From Bolinopsis microptera (lineage: Eukaryota; Ctenophora; Tentaculata; Lobata; Bolinopsidae), in assembly GCF_026151205.1 (NCBI RefSeq), contig NC_087084.1:12677453-12741452 (forward strand): a stretch of DNA of 64,000 nt. Reading direction: 5' to 3'. The notes below the pieces were generated by a model. It did not search any database and was not told the DNA's origin. It worked only from the letters and a program-made list of their open reading frames with translations. This document shows positions 13,525-27,056 of the stretch, piece by piece. Every line of letters begins with the position of its first letter. Within the stretch, counting starts at the first letter, position 1. Position numbers and translations under genes: made by a program.

Positions 13525-14240
13525 TCAGCCAGCATCTGGTTCTGCATTAAATGATAGCACCTTCTATCAAAACCACCTTATAAACCACTTTTAATTTATT
13601 GACCTATTATACGTAGTGTATTTTATAGACCCACATTATAAATTTATTAACTATCATACTTAAGTATTTTTTTATTGTGACTGTATCACCCAGTTTTTTT
13701 AACATTTGATAATTGTACAGTTATTGACGACACATTGTACTTAATGTTATTTTATATTCGAAATTTATATTCTAGATATTTTATTTAATTTTACAACAGA
13801 CGACTACTTCCTGTTTTTTCTTCTATATTAGTTACTCATATCTCTGTACAGACTTTTTAACAAGGTACATTGACAAATGTATACTCACATTAGGCATTCA
13901 ATTATTGCATCAAAATAATTTCACTTGCATTAGGCCCTTAGAAATTTTATTCTCGAGTGTCAACAGATTTCAAATGTTTAAATTAATTTGTAGTATGACA
14001 GTAAGGTATATAAAAGTTTATTAAATTTGGCTTGGGCTATTATATTACTAGTATTGATGTTTAATGATGACTATGGAAATTTGAATCATATATACATTTA
14101 TACAACTATGTGGTTGGGGCATTTTGCATAGTAAATATGGTTACTAACTCCTATATGAACATATTAACTATGATTGTATTCTATTCTGATTATTTCTCTA
14201 GGAATATGATTATTATATCTCAATTTTGGCTATTAGGTAA
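13525..14240. other. AT-rich intergenic or 3' untranslated stretch
   Basis: No open frame or repeat that I can support. It lies between the last host exon candidate and the retrotransposon copy. Confidence 0.4.
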
Positions 14241-17200
14241 GGTGAGCCCCGCTAAAAGAACTGATACATCCCAGGAAGCATCCCTGCACAGAGCTTGGAC
14301 TACATAAATAAGTAAATTAATACCAAATTTCCTACTGTATGTGCAACGAAAATTTAATTCAATCAAAACATTGAAGGAAAAACCTGTGGGGTGAGAGACA
14401 CCGTAGAAGAATTCATCGACAGTGATGCGAATCAACCTTCTCAATACTGCGAATCTCTTCAGTTCATTCAAGGAAAAAATGAGGGCATTCAGTATGTTCT
14501 TATTGGAGAGAGGTACAAGATAGCGATCCAGAGATGAGAAATAGAAAACCGGTGGAGACCCTGATAAAATTGCTACACTTGTCCCTGAAATCATGATGAG
14601 TTCTTGCCGAAGTGAAACCCTGTAATGACAGCGTGGTTATCCACCGCTATGAAGAAGTGCGAGGGTTATCTGTCCTTACCATTCAAGACAATGAACCGTG
14701 ATACATCCGGTCCTAGCATATTGACTACCTTTCAATGGAGGTGAATGGCAAGTCTCTTCACTGCAATGAACAACCCAGTTGACACGCAACAAGTGTCTCC
14801 AAGATCAGTTTTACAGGATGACCAGAAGAGTCAGGCTCACTACAACACTCTAACCAGAAGGGGTCATCACTGGTGCAGTCCGATAAAGTTTCACCTTCAG
14901 ATCAATAGATGGAAAGATTCGTGCCAGTACTTGTATCTTCTCTGATTCAAATGGAGCAGTATGAAATTTGAGAGGATCACAAAAGGGAGTTTGGTAATGC
15001 TGCCTGGTCGGAATGTATGGACTCCTACAATAGATGACATTAACCCAATATCATGCATGTGGATACAAGAACAATTGTTTAATATGTGTGGTATAAATGT
15101 GTTAGAAACCATCCTGTTAATCTCAGCGTGAAATTTTTGCTTAATTTTTAGTCACTGAATTCAAGATGAGCAAAATCAAGAGTCCAATCAACTGCCGCAA
15201 TGAATTCTTTTGTCCTCTATTACCACTGAAATTGCTGATTTAAATAGAAAGTTCTTTACTTTATAAACTTAATCGTCGTGAGCATACTCCCCAAAAACTT
15301 GGTCCAGTCGTAGATTGGACTTTTGATACTTCCTTGACAGATAACACTGGCTTACTTAGCCAACCTTGTCCAGGGAGTATTGACAGATATGCCGAACGAT
15401 ACCTTGCCCATCAATTGAAGGGATGGCCAAACTTGCTACTTTAAATTCGTAATACTGGCCTTGTTCGGATGCATGGAGGGACAGATAAGGAAGGAATAGG
15501 GGAGGAGGACGTAAGGCTAGGTTCAACACATTATCCTCATGCCGCCGTAGGACAGCCCTCATGTTGAAGGCTATCAGCCTCCAACATGAATGTTTCTTAA
15601 AAAAGAGGTCTGTGCCCACTGTTTAAAAGTATTTTACTTAGTCAAATCTATAATTGAATCTACCACAGTAATTGTCCCATTCACTCTAGATTGTTTTTAA
15701 CACCAGTGACAAACAAAATAAAAAAGTGACATTTGTATGCAATACATTGTATCCACAAGCAGTAAACCGTTTATAACCCATTTAAGCTTCCTGAATGATG
15801 ACAAAGATGACAACACTGAGGCAGATATGTAATACGTAAAATCTCTGAGGTACTTGAAGCTGAGACTCATATTCTGTAAAAAGACAAAAACCGTCACTTT
15901 GCTAACGATTTACAATCAAAACTCACTAATATTTCAAATCTGATGGCAACAAATCAAACTTTGACTCGCTGGCAATTGAAATATCTAGGTACTAACAACT
16001 TCTCTGTAATTGGTCCCTGCTGAAACGAATGTAGTCCCTGAAAGAAAAACTTGTACGAACTCACAGGCTAGAGGCTTCTAGCTAGATACCTTCGGACTCG
16101 AAAGTAAAAGGCTCAGGAGTAACTCTATATGTCCTGAACTCCTTCAAATGCTGTCAAAATAGAACAACCTTTCACAAGTAACAGAAAACTAGAAACCCTC
16201 TTTGTACATAGAGTCTAGGAAATTCTACTTCTATAGGAGTAATAAACCGCCCACCAAGTGGCAAAGCTGAGCAAGCCTCCAAGAACTGTTCGTCATACTT
16301 GATAACAGCACCAAACATACACACATTGCAGGTGAATTTTAACATTAATCTCCATAGTAACCACCGTAGCATTATTGCACAGTATGAAATGTCCTATTTA
16401 TAGAGGCATCTTTCCATTGATATCATTAACAACTCATAATAGCCTGGATGTAATGCCACGTTTCATCGACACTACATCAAACAAATGACCGTAAATCTCT
16501 GGATACTTGCCAACTGGATGTTCAAACAGATCACATATCTCATCACCTCCCTATCATATAACAATTATATGACTGTGAGGAAATTAGCAAGACCAAAAAT
16601 ATTCACAAGCACACTCAATAATATGAGACTAGTGTAAATCAAACACCTGATAAATTTGCTAAGTCTTGGGTAACAAACTAGAACAATGAACCAATTAAAG
16701 ATTTTACTAACTTCATGATATCATTAAAAAACCATCAATTGACGAAACCTGCAAACTAGCTGTACCCTAAACCACTAAACGCACTATCCAGACCACCCCA
16801 TGGTTTACTGCGGGATTAATAGCCTCAGTAAACCACTGCCAAGGGCTGTATGATACTGGGGCGAAGTCAGGAAAGTTAAGTGTAAACAAGGCCGAAACTG
16901 ACACAAAAGTGGCCACATGCTGTGTTCTATCTGTGCGTAAGTTAAAAGAAACCGTTATAGATTGAACTACAAAGAATATAAGAAAGGCTCGAAAAAGTTT
17001 CGTAAAAAAGCTGTATCTGTAATATATTCTGACAAGTTTCTTGAAACTCAGGGAAATTCCAAGAAACCTGGGAACTGATAAATCAAAAAGTCGTGGCAAA
17101 CAGAAACGTGACTATCATACCTAAATTTATAACCTATAGACAAGAAAAGAATAACTGGATCGCAGAGTTATAGCTAATGAATTCAATAGTATTTTGCATC

Positions 17201-18960
17201 CCTATCATCTAACCATAATGTCAGCCTACACAAACTAGAGAGAGATACCAATAAATCTCTTCCAAGTTTCTGTGACATTCTTACCTAAATCGAATACAGG
17301 TATAAATATCTACATGGACTGCTCCACCTGAGGAGGTGCTAAGATCATATCGGAACTTAAACATGGCAAGCTAGCACATACCAGTACATATAGTAAAGGC
17401 AGTATCTCAAAATTAGCCCACCTACTATCGTATTGTACAACGAATGATGCAACGGGACTTTTCTTACCGACGAAACCTAAAAGTAGGTAAAATAAGTCAA
17501 TATTAGAAAGAAAATGCTGAGCTTCTGAAAAATTACAGCCTTATCTCAACCTTAGCAATATCCGGTAAAAAACTTGAAAAATCATATTCTCCAGCTTTAC
17601 AGTTTCTTCAGTCGCAAGGTTATTATATGAAAATCAATATGGCTTTTAGAAAAAATCACTCGACAACCAAGCACACACATCTCTGTCGACTACATTGAAA
17701 AATCATTAAGAGTTAAAAATCACGTACAAGGCATCTTTCATTGATTTAAGAAAAGCTTTTGACACCATCTTTCAAGATAAACGGATTAAAAAAAAAGAAT
17801 GATTATAGGAATCGGGGGACTGCAAATAAAATTGGATAGCCAGTTACCTTTCTAATAGACAGCAATATGTTTCAGTACTTGGAGAAGAATCCAGAAAAAC
17901 TGTCTGTAATATTTGGTGTTCTCAGGTCATATAGGGCATCCCGCCTTGCTTTTCATTATCTCCTCAATGAAAAATACAGAGTAACAGACCTAGGGGAAGT
18001 TTATAACTTTTGCCGGATTGACACCAACATTATTTGTGTAGATAAAGGTATAAAAACACTTTACTGCAAACTAATAAAATTCTTAAACTAGTTCAACATA
18101 TATGAAGAGTAACTTGCTGCATATCAACATAAAAAATGTTGTTTATAATCCCACTTTAAGTGCCGAGCTGAGCAATGAACCGAGACATACAAACACCAAG
18201 GAATTAAGAACTGACACTAAATAATAAATTAAATAAAAAGGTGGAGGCAACTAAGTTTCTTTGGAGTCAATAATTGACCTAAAAACTGAACTTGATGCAC
18301 ACTTAAGAGCGTTAAAACCGTAAATGGAATTAGATAGGAGACAAATGTAGGAATTAGAACGCTGGAACCTAAAAAACTATATAAGGACCTGTACCACACC
18401 CTTATTATGAATCACACCTATGTTATGAGGAAATCTGTTGGGGAGTGTATCAAATAATAAACTATTGAAGCCATATTTAAACACAAAAGAACTGCATAAG
18501 ATTCTCTTTGGTGATAAGATGCATACTTCAATAAGTCAAAACTTGTGCCAGAGTAAGGCCTATCACTAGGATTAGACCGGTAAAGTTATCAAGCAGATTG
18601 TTTAGGCAAAGATTTCTTTGAACTAGAACACAGTTAACCAATCTGTAACGAGCGATAACTTCCTGACTGTCCACAATCTTCTTAAGTTGCACATGTGTTT
18701 TATTACGGAAAATGTAAAATTAATAAGTTACAATCACACAGTCTCAATGTTCTCTTTATTCAAAAACAAGATCACCATACGAGACAAACTACTTCAACCC
18801 ACCCACACCATCCTCACTATTCATCTATCAATACAACTAGTATTTGGAATCACTTGCCGTAAGTCAACAAGTGAATATCCTATCGTCACTCCAACGTATT
18901 ATTCAAGAATAGATCTTAATAAATCTTTATTTTAGACCCTACAATCTAAAAATGACCGAT
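14240..18960 (+). mobile_element. Indel-riddled copy of the AlkB/esterase CR1-like retrotransposon
   Basis: Read across frames, it follows the minus-strand element of 35,393-42,687 in order. ORF1 runs from the segment equivalent to residue 230 onward: FIDSDANQ at about 14,412; the oxygenase region at 14,400-14,900, ending in SFTFRS near 14,890; the esterase DSN block near 14,940; and LPGRNVWTPTIDDI near 15,000. ORF2 follows, with Cys/His finger remnants at about 15,600-15,700, the endonuclease at about 15,920-16,720 (GDFN-equivalent near 16,330; SHHLP-equivalent near 16,540), the linker (PWFTAGLIAS at about 16,795), and the reverse transcriptase with FIDLRKAFDT at 17,737-17,766. The PHD finger of ORF1 was not found, so the copy is probably 5'-truncated. 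Every domain has frameshifts, many of which may be read errors. The last 1.2 kb is inside the duplicated block. Confidence 0.8.
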
Positions 18961-20379
18961 CAGCTTTGGTGCCGTACAACTTTTCGATGCCAAATGAATT
19001 ATCAATGAAAAAAGTGAATTGTAACAAAATCATATTGAGAAAACCACGTGTTATGCAAAAAACCATGACAAGGGAAACGAGACCAATATTAATCTAAGAG
19101 ACGAACAAAAAACGAATCATCATACAACAAATTTTAAAATCCTGCGGCACAGGATCCCATGATGTTTTCCTACGCTACCTCTCCCAAAACCCTCTCTCCT
19201 TCTCCTCTATTCAGTTATTCTTCTATTTTTTTAAAAATTAGATAGCAGAAATATTTTCTTTTAATGAAGTAATGGCATTATAACAATGATTGTTATCGTA
19301 TGTATGTGTGTATATGTTTGCTGACTGGTATATGCTATATAATTTTGAGGCTCAGGGGGGGGGGCGACGTCTCGTCCCCCTGGGTGGAGTTTGTAGCTGA
19401 GTATGTTGTTCAAATCTCCTACTACGTATGGTGAAACACTGAAAAGGATTTGCCTTCTAGCCTTTGGGTCGAGTGATTGCCCACCGGGGATCCAATAATA
19501 TGATTATCATGGACATTTACTTTTGACACATAAACTAATAAACGACGTTAATGATCCCATAAAATTTTACTTAACTGCATTAGCTCGTTAAAGTAAATAC
19601 ACACTATCGCAAGAATAGAGGACACAATTGGTTCCTTGTTCTGCGACTGTGTTTCCTCGGTGGGCCGACAGGTTTAATGTTGAGTGTATAGTGCTGTGAA
19701 AAAACGCTTTAACTATAATGATCATGAGAGTACAAATTTTTTAAATTCTTGACCTTAGTGCCACAGTTTTTTCTGTAGGTAAAAACAAAATTTATAGTTA
19801 AACGTGATATATTGTAGAGAAGGGGCATGATTTACTCACAACACTAAGCATCTGATGAGATAAGCACACAAAGATAAACTCACTGCCCTTAAACATGACC
19901 TCCCTAGACACGTAACCATATGCTCCGAAATAAATTAAATTTTTGCTCACAAGAAACATCTGCCTGATCCCATCACATGAGGGCCCCATGGGGTTTTCGG
20001 TAAAAAGCCCTTACAGGCAACTGGTCCTTTTAACCAGCCACAATAAATTGGATCATGCCAGTACAGTCATAAACATAACCAACTATTTAAAAAATTAGAT
20101 CTCTTTTGCTAATTTAAATTTTAAAGTCATAAGAGAATCTCTCAATTTTAAAATTTTAAGAATTATATTTTAATATTCACCCTAACCATGATGTGGTGGC
20201 ACTTCAAACTTAAACTAAATTTCAACTTTGAAAGTAAATAGATTATTAGTGACAAACAAAATTATAGTTTAAGACATCGCATTCTGCTTGAGTTTCCCAA
20301 AATAGAATTTATGATATGTATTGTTGAATAATTGTAATAAATTTTACTTTTGTTTTATTACTTGTTATAATATTTGGGC

Positions 20380-21110
20380 AAAAGGAGCAGTGCCTGCAAG
20401 AGCTTACAGCACCCGATTTACCACTTTTGGAGCACAAAACTCAAACCTAAAACCGCCAAGCACAAAAGTAAGTTATCGCCACGATTGTGATTGTTCCCAA
20501 ATATTTATCAGCACGCGGCAGCTAATAATATGAAGATCGTTATCGGAAATTATAGATATGCCACGATCGTTTTAAACACAATAATAAAAGTGTTATTAAA
20601 GAATATTAATTGTATTGGTTTTTGGTATATATCGATATTAAACAATTATTTTAAAAAAAGTATTTGTGTTTGTTATTATAACTTATTGAGTTACGTTTCG
20701 GTATTTAAATATTAAAACACTACTACAATACATTTCACAAAACAAAACAAGACGGGGACACAGAAAGGAGAAGTCAACACATCACACGGTACGGTAACTG
20801 CTGCTGTTGATGAGTATCTCTGATTATATTAATTATGATCTCTGTTCATTAAAATAGGTGTGTCATACTTCTAGATATATTGGGCTGCATCAGTTGCTGC
20901 AAGGTTAACATTGGGGTCCAAAACCGGGAGTGGTGAAATACAACGATATTTCGTCTTCTTACGTAGTAAAAGATACAAAGAATCAAAAAAAAAAGAACTA
21001 AATGAGCTGGCAAGTTTACGGATATAGCGCGGCGGCCATTATCATATTCTGGCGCGGTAAATCGACGCTGGGTCATGAAATGATAAAGTTATAACAATGT
21101 TATACTTTTT
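20380..21110. repeat. Dispersed 0.72-kb repeat, copy 2
   Basis: Same repeat as 2,605-3,320 and 37,985-38,705, with private indels. Confidence 0.75.
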
Positions 21111-24100
21111 GCGCGCATATACCTTGAATTGACAATGTCAATTCCGCCCAGATCGTTGCTCTGCGAACAGAGCAACCGATCGACGACGACGACGACACCG
21201 ACGAAGACGCGCATACAAGATGCGGAAGCGAAGAAAGCTAGTTCGCGCGGCGCGTCGAAGCGGCGAAGTCCTCCCACACTAATAACAAAAATACAGTCCC
21301 AATATCTCTTCATTAAGCCGTTCGAAAAACAAGTGCGAATATAATAATATAATATAAAATCAAAATGCACGGTCTACCTCGAATAAAATAGTTTTTCGTG
21401 ATTTTTCTTTTTAGTTTTACACTAATTTACATGGCACGGCCAGTCACTAGCCGTTGCACGGCGCTTTTTTTCAAGCTTCAATGAACGTCGCGTAACAGGA
21501 ATAAAAATACTAGAGAGAGCCGAACAAGGAATCTACCAAGCTAGGTAATGTCAAAGCCACAAGTCCCAAACATTTCAATTTTAATGAATGGCAGACCCAG
21601 CGCTTGCCTCTTTAGTAAAACCAAATATTTTTAGAAAAACAAAGTATTGTAATTATTAGCAGTGCAATCGATTCATATGATATAATTATAAGAAGCTAAT
21701 TAATATGTCCACACCTATTCTAACTGTACTTCCGAGTAGCGTTGCCAATGGCTAAATTTAACTAGGACCAGTGTTCGATTAACATTTAAAAGGTGTTCTA
21801 AAGTGACCCCAAATGGAAAAGATTAAGAAAAGACGATCAAAACACAGACCTAGGCAAGGAGACCCCACTGCAGGACCATACATCTATTGGCTTGTGCATG
21901 GCCCAAAAGGTTCCAGTTGGTCCAGAAACTACGTACTGTCAACTAGTTGTGAATTCATAACAAGCTTGTAGAGTTTCTGGGGTGTTCAGAGTAGGATTTA
22001 TGGTGCCAGGTTTGTTCAGCTGACAATGGAAATTAATGCGAGGAATATATAGGAATATAAACTCATATCAATAATAAAAATAGATCCAAACATAGATCCA
22101 AAGATCACACGGCAGTCAGGGAACTTCCAACAGATGCTTTTGAACACAGGTATAATTAGCGCTTTTGTAATTAGTTGTCTGCAAGGGATGGATAGTGATT
22201 GACTAAGCTGGTTCAATGCCCCAGGTATTTAGGGGACCACCAATTTCACGCCCAGTTGTTTGTCCATTGCTGTGGTTTCGAAAGTAAGAGCTTTTTGATA
22301 CGCTCATGAATAATTGAGGTGGGGGAAGAAAGGTCGGAAAATTTACTAAGCCAGGACCATGACATTGTTTTTTCTGGTGGAATCAAAGAAGCAGCGTGCC
22401 CTACTTCGAAGAAATTTTAAACGAGATATAATTGCAAATCCCACACTGTAGTGGCATTGCAATTTTTGAAGGTTTAATAACCTACAAAACGCGTGCGGAC
22501 ACGTTCGACGGTTCTTAGAACAAATATTTTACCAGTATCACCCCGTCCAAGGACGTTGTCGCCTCGTACGCCTGCGCACATTCATGTGCAATTAGGAACA
22601 CTTTATTGTCGTTTATAAGCATTGATAACAAGCATTGAATTATGTTATCAACAATGGACCCTCGCTATTTTGAGTCGAAAAAAATGTTTAAATCGAGCGC
22701 TATCGATCGTGACAATTTTTATGAAAATATTCACACAACGGTTTGTTTATAATAGTTATCGTAGTATAGTTACCTGTACTCAGGGGTCGCTCACTATTAC
22801 GTAATCACCGAGGGAAAGGATCCAAATGATAACGATAGTGTAATTTTTGACACATATCCTTGGGTAAAACTGATTACGGAGGAAATGGGTTTAAACATGT
22901 CCAAAACATATTACGTAATATGAGAACGACCCAAATAGCTTGATTTTGGAAGTCGCTTGTACCTAATAGTAACTCCTTTTTCGGCGTTGGTAACCCTCAA
23001 TGAGCTTTGTCTGTTTTCTTTTCCACTGTAGTATATATAAAAGATGTTAGTTGACACTGAACCATGACCTCTTACAAAATCGACAATCTTTGCACAAGTA
23101 CGACTACAAGATAGCTTCCCATGAGCTATTTAATATACTTTGATTTGTGTCCAGTCAACAGTGTTGATTTGCTCATTGCATGGAACATTACGGTCACATA
23201 GTAAACCTGAGTTATCTCAAATCATAGTCATTCATTACTTAAATTTTATCATTAGTGGGTTTTCAAACCATTATATAAATCTATAAATGAATAGTTTATA
23301 TAATTACCATTTTAGGCATTACTCATATTAAGATAAGAGTTGGTGTGTTGGTTAAGCTACATAAACCACGGTTTTTATAAAACTTGAAATAGAGAAGTTA
23401 CCTGTTGTTCTGATAAACACCATTCTCTCAGATATAGAGTTTTATATCATGAAATTGGACACAATGCCAATTACTACTATGTTTTATAGGTAATATGGTT
23501 GATATATTAAATTCAATCTACCATTACTTATGTTAAAATAGATCATAAATCCTATCTGTGTCCATGTAAAGATTCCATCTATCAACCAATTGAGCGCTTT
23601 AAAAGGCTTACTCAAACAGATGACATTACTTCATAACAAAACTTCCCTTGAAATTAGATAGTTCAGGCTTTAAAAAACTTACTAGTCAGAATAATTACTG
23701 TTGCTACATCTACTACGGCATATTCCAAGAGAAAATACAAGAGGAACATATGGGGCTGTAAAATGAGAGATATTTCAACACCAGGTTCCTTGATCTTTGC
23801 CATGCATCAATCATGCTATGGTTCGCCAAAGGTATGGTATCTAATTAATCAGTCTAAAATACCATGTGACTAACAAACCATGTGACTAATAAAATTGGCT
23901 ATTAATTATTAGAAGCCAAATATGATCATGTACCGTGAAAGTGTCTTAACATTGTGCTGGTAAATTCACAGTTAATGACAGAATACTTCTGTGACAGACT
24001 TCACTCCGGACAAGACACCAGCATCCTGTTTTTAACTGCGGTTACTTACGTTGGAGCCATGTGGCTTCCAATGCCTCCTAAAATGGTCCACTATCCGACT

Positions 24101-25021
24101 CAATGTTTTGGGAAAGAGTTGGTAAACCCATTCCCGTGATGCTGCTTGTAGTGATATTATGCTGTACGGTAAAAAAATCAGATGTCAGTTTATGATGTTT
24201 TACATATGAACATGAGAAGCTTTGCTCGCTTGATATCACAATTGTTAGTTAATTGAAAATTAACATGACATTAATGTTAAGTGACGATAACTTTGGTTTA
24301 TTTTCAAATTACTCGGGACAGGAAAAAGGTATAATAGTCAAGTACCTGTCGGTGATGTTGATAGTATTTTTTTAATTGGAGGTTGCTCTGTTCATGTATA
24401 AAGACGGTAAATCTGACGCTCGGGAGGACGATTTGGTTTCTGGTGAAATGTTACTTCTCAACAACCTTGAACACTTGGTGGGTACACGACAAATATAACT
24501 AACGTTCTTATACGTATCAGTTAGCTTTGTTGATTTATGTGATTATGACATAACATTTGTGATCAACTCTGAATAATCTGCACAGATTGCCGTCGTTTAC
24601 TTATAATTAAACCGATTGATTAAATTGTGTAAATACTTTGACCATAAAATACTTGGCCAAGTAGTACAGACTTCTCATCGCTGACAATATAGCCTCACCT
24701 TCATGGGCGATGTTTCCATGTCGTACCTCACCGAATTTCCCTAATAATATTCCAGCTTCCATACGTCTAACTGGTGTGGCTCAGAGAAAAAGAGAGGACA
24801 CGAATGAAAGCTCACTACATGATGTTAATATGAACCTGTCAGCATTGGTAAGATATTATCAAACTTATATATAATCCTACTGTGAGTGTTAACTCTGAAC
24901 ATTGACTGTGTGGTTAAATGCTGCACACTGTGTCCATAAATTAACTCCGTAGGCGTCTTAAGTTTATAAATAAGAGAATGTATATTGCAAATCAATTATG
25001 ACAATAGTATTTCAGGTTGTC

Positions 25022-25165
25022 ATGACGATATCTCTGTTGCCCACTGGAGAGATCTGGAAGGCCCTTCACATTCTGCAACAAATCACCCGATCGGTTCCCG
25101 AAATGCACACTTTCGATTTGCCATGCTCTCGTCAAACTTCATCTTCATCACCGTGCTGATTTCGG
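25022..25165 (+). pseudogene. Truncated duplicate of the first exon of the 7,248 gene
   Basis: Starts at the equivalent ATG (TCATGACGATATCTC) and follows the coding stretch of 7,248-7,395. It then stops at the duplication breakpoint and carries several indels, so it cannot encode the same N-terminus as written. Confidence 0.6.
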
Positions 25166-25169
25166 CCCC

Positions 25170-25828
25170 TAATAAAAAGCAGTATCGAAATGTTCGAACA
25201 ATTTTGTAGATGTCTCCGTGGAGTCGATTTTAGCAACGAATTCTGACCAAGCTAGATCTGATTCGCTGCCGTTGATCTTTAATCGTATTGTATGGACCAT
25301 CTTCTTCTATGGACCATCATGAGTCATGAGTCTCATAACTAAATAAATGTGGTAATGAAATCAACAATGCGCGTCTCACAATTTCAACGTGTGAGACTGA
25401 GAGACTCGCGCCAGATACAACTTTGTTTTCAACAACGTTACTGCGTGCTACGTTTACGTCATTTTCTTCGATGAGAATTTTTCAAAGAATGTGTCCATTC
25501 AGTAAATCTTGACTGAATCAGTAAAAAGTTCAATTCGGATTTAACAACATTAATCATTGACTGATTGATAAGTGATTTCATCATGGAGATAACCAAAATA
25601 GTTTCCAATTCATATTGAAGGTTGCACAGTTTCAAGCGCTAGTGGGATAGAAACAAAGAAGTGTTTTCATAGAAGTGAATATCTGAGGTTTTAGTACATT
25701 ATAATCAATTTGTACAACAATAACCAAAACAAGTTGCAACGAAATAATTAATCTGCACTATTATTCTTTAGCTTTGCACTATACAAATAATTTAAACCTG
25801 ACATTATTACTATACCATTGATAAGACA
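25170..25828. other. Unique AT-rich stretch, no gene seen
   Basis: No recognisable exon, repeat or transposon. It begins at the duplication breakpoint and runs to the minisatellite. Confidence 0.4.
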
Positions 25829-26053
25829 TATTTACTTTGGCACGTGTTACTAGGTGTTACTAAGGTGTTACTAAGGTGTTACTAGGTGTTACTAAGGTGT
25901 TACTAGGTGTTGCTAAGGTGTTACTAGGTGTTAATAAGGTGTTACTAGGTGTTACTAGGTGTTACTAAGGTGTTACTAGGTGTTGCTAAGGTGTTACTAG
26001 GTGTTACTAAGGTGTTACTAGGTGTTACTAAGGTATATTTACTTTGGCACGTG
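25829..26053. repeat. GGTGTTACTA(A) minisatellite bounded by an 18-bp direct repeat
   Basis: About 190 bp of 10- and 11-bp units (GGTGTTACTA and GGTGTTACTAA), mostly alternating, with a few TTGCTA or TTAATA variants. The identical 18-mer TATTTACTTTGGCACGTG lies on both sides (25,829-25,846 and 26,036-26,053), as expected if the array expanded within or replaced a small duplication. Confidence 0.9.
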
Positions 26054-26378
26054 ACCAACAAAAATGTTAAGCTGCCGCCGCAGGTTAAATCAAGAGACAA
26101 GAATTTAATATTTTGCTAACAATATTCCTGTCCATACATTTTATCCCTGCACCCTGCAGCCGCGATTGATTCTTTAACTATATTAACTAGATTTAATAAA
26201 TAAATGTTATGGTGACTTACATATCAATTCCAAAAACCTCAACGTCATCCGATATGATGCACAATTTATTAGTTTAGTAACAAACTTACTCGTATTAATA
26301 ATACACCATATATCCATAACTCATAACATTTAAACATAAAAATATGTGAAATGACAACAAACTCAACAAATTGTCCTT

Positions 26379-26617
26379 TTAGGCCCCCTCGGCAGGCTGT
26401 GCAGCAGGCTGTGCAGCAGCTAACTGTTCCGTTAAAGTTTGTATCTTAGCAACCATCTCCTGATTTTGCTCCTGGAGTTCTTGGTTAGTAGTTACTAACT
26501 CTTGTATTCTTCCCGATAACTCTGCTTTCTCTTCTGACGCAGTGCCTTCTTTACTCTCACACCCCGTTAACTTTTCATTTACTTCAGCGGTATTTCTATT
26601 TGCTTCGTTTATTTGAT
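26379..26617 (-). CDS. C-terminal coiled-coil exon of an unrecognised host protein
   Basis: On the minus strand a consensus acceptor (TTTATTTTCAG) at 26,618-26,619 opens an uninterrupted frame of 78 codons plus two leading bases, ending in TAA at 26,379. The protein is hydrophilic with heptad-like spacing (ELSGRIQELVTTNQELQEQN, then MVAKIQTLTEQL) and ends in a short Ala/Gln/Pro repeat (AAAQPAAQPAEGA). A coiled coil is clear. The family is not recognisable from this fragment, and the upstream exons on its 5' side (higher coordinates) were not found. It is a non-starting frame, so ATG-based gene calls miss it. Confidence 0.65.
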
Positions 26618-26963
26618 CTGAAAATAAATCTCAGGTGATATAGCTGTAGAGTGTATACTGGGTATAATGTACACTCTACAGGTTATTCTAGCTGTCAAAG
26701 GAGTGGTCGAGTAGTGATGTAGGTGAAAGTAAAATGTAATCACATGGAACTCATACAGTTTGTATACTCCTGATGAGGCTCCATGTAGTTTACTAATTTA
26801 GCAATACAACACGTTTCAACATGGAAACACTGCACTTGACATACAATGACGAGGTCTCTTTAACTCTTTAACTATTATATTATTATACTACTATTATACT
26901 AACAGTAACCTTCTTTACTGTAAAGTTGTATGTAATATATTATATACACTTTAATTATACCAC

Positions 26964-27056
26964 GGACTCTACGGCGTGAGACTCTACAGCGGGTTAGGGT
27001 TAGTGTTAGGGTTAGGGTTAGAGTCTTACGCCGTAGAGTCTTACGCCGTAGAGTCC
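26964..27056. repeat. TTAGGG-type tract inside a 14-bp inverted repeat
   Basis: GGACTCTACGGCGT (26,964-26,977) is the exact reverse complement of 27,043-27,056. Further copies of the CTCTAC / GTAGAG motif lie inside. The loop carries about five TTAGGG or TTAGTG units (26,991-27,020). Confidence 0.8.

Larger units (their letters stand above)
17757..25165. repeat. Segmental duplication, copy 2
   Basis: Matches 1-7,395 throughout in the same orientation. Homology ends at about 25,165, where copy 1 continues in the host exon and this copy turns into unrelated sequence (AATAAAAAGCAG). The right breakpoint therefore lies inside a coding exon. On the left, homology reaches the copy 1 window edge, so the true limit is unknown. 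Confidence 0.9.

Noticed and set aside
16172-17099. Minus-strand frames of 66 and 110 codons
   Set aside because: Antisense to the endonuclease and linker of the plus-strand retrotransposon copy.
21089-21370. Overlapping plus and minus frames of 71 and 93 codons
   Set aside because: They arise from the CGA repeat and GC-rich block and are not conserved in the copy at 3,300-3,560.
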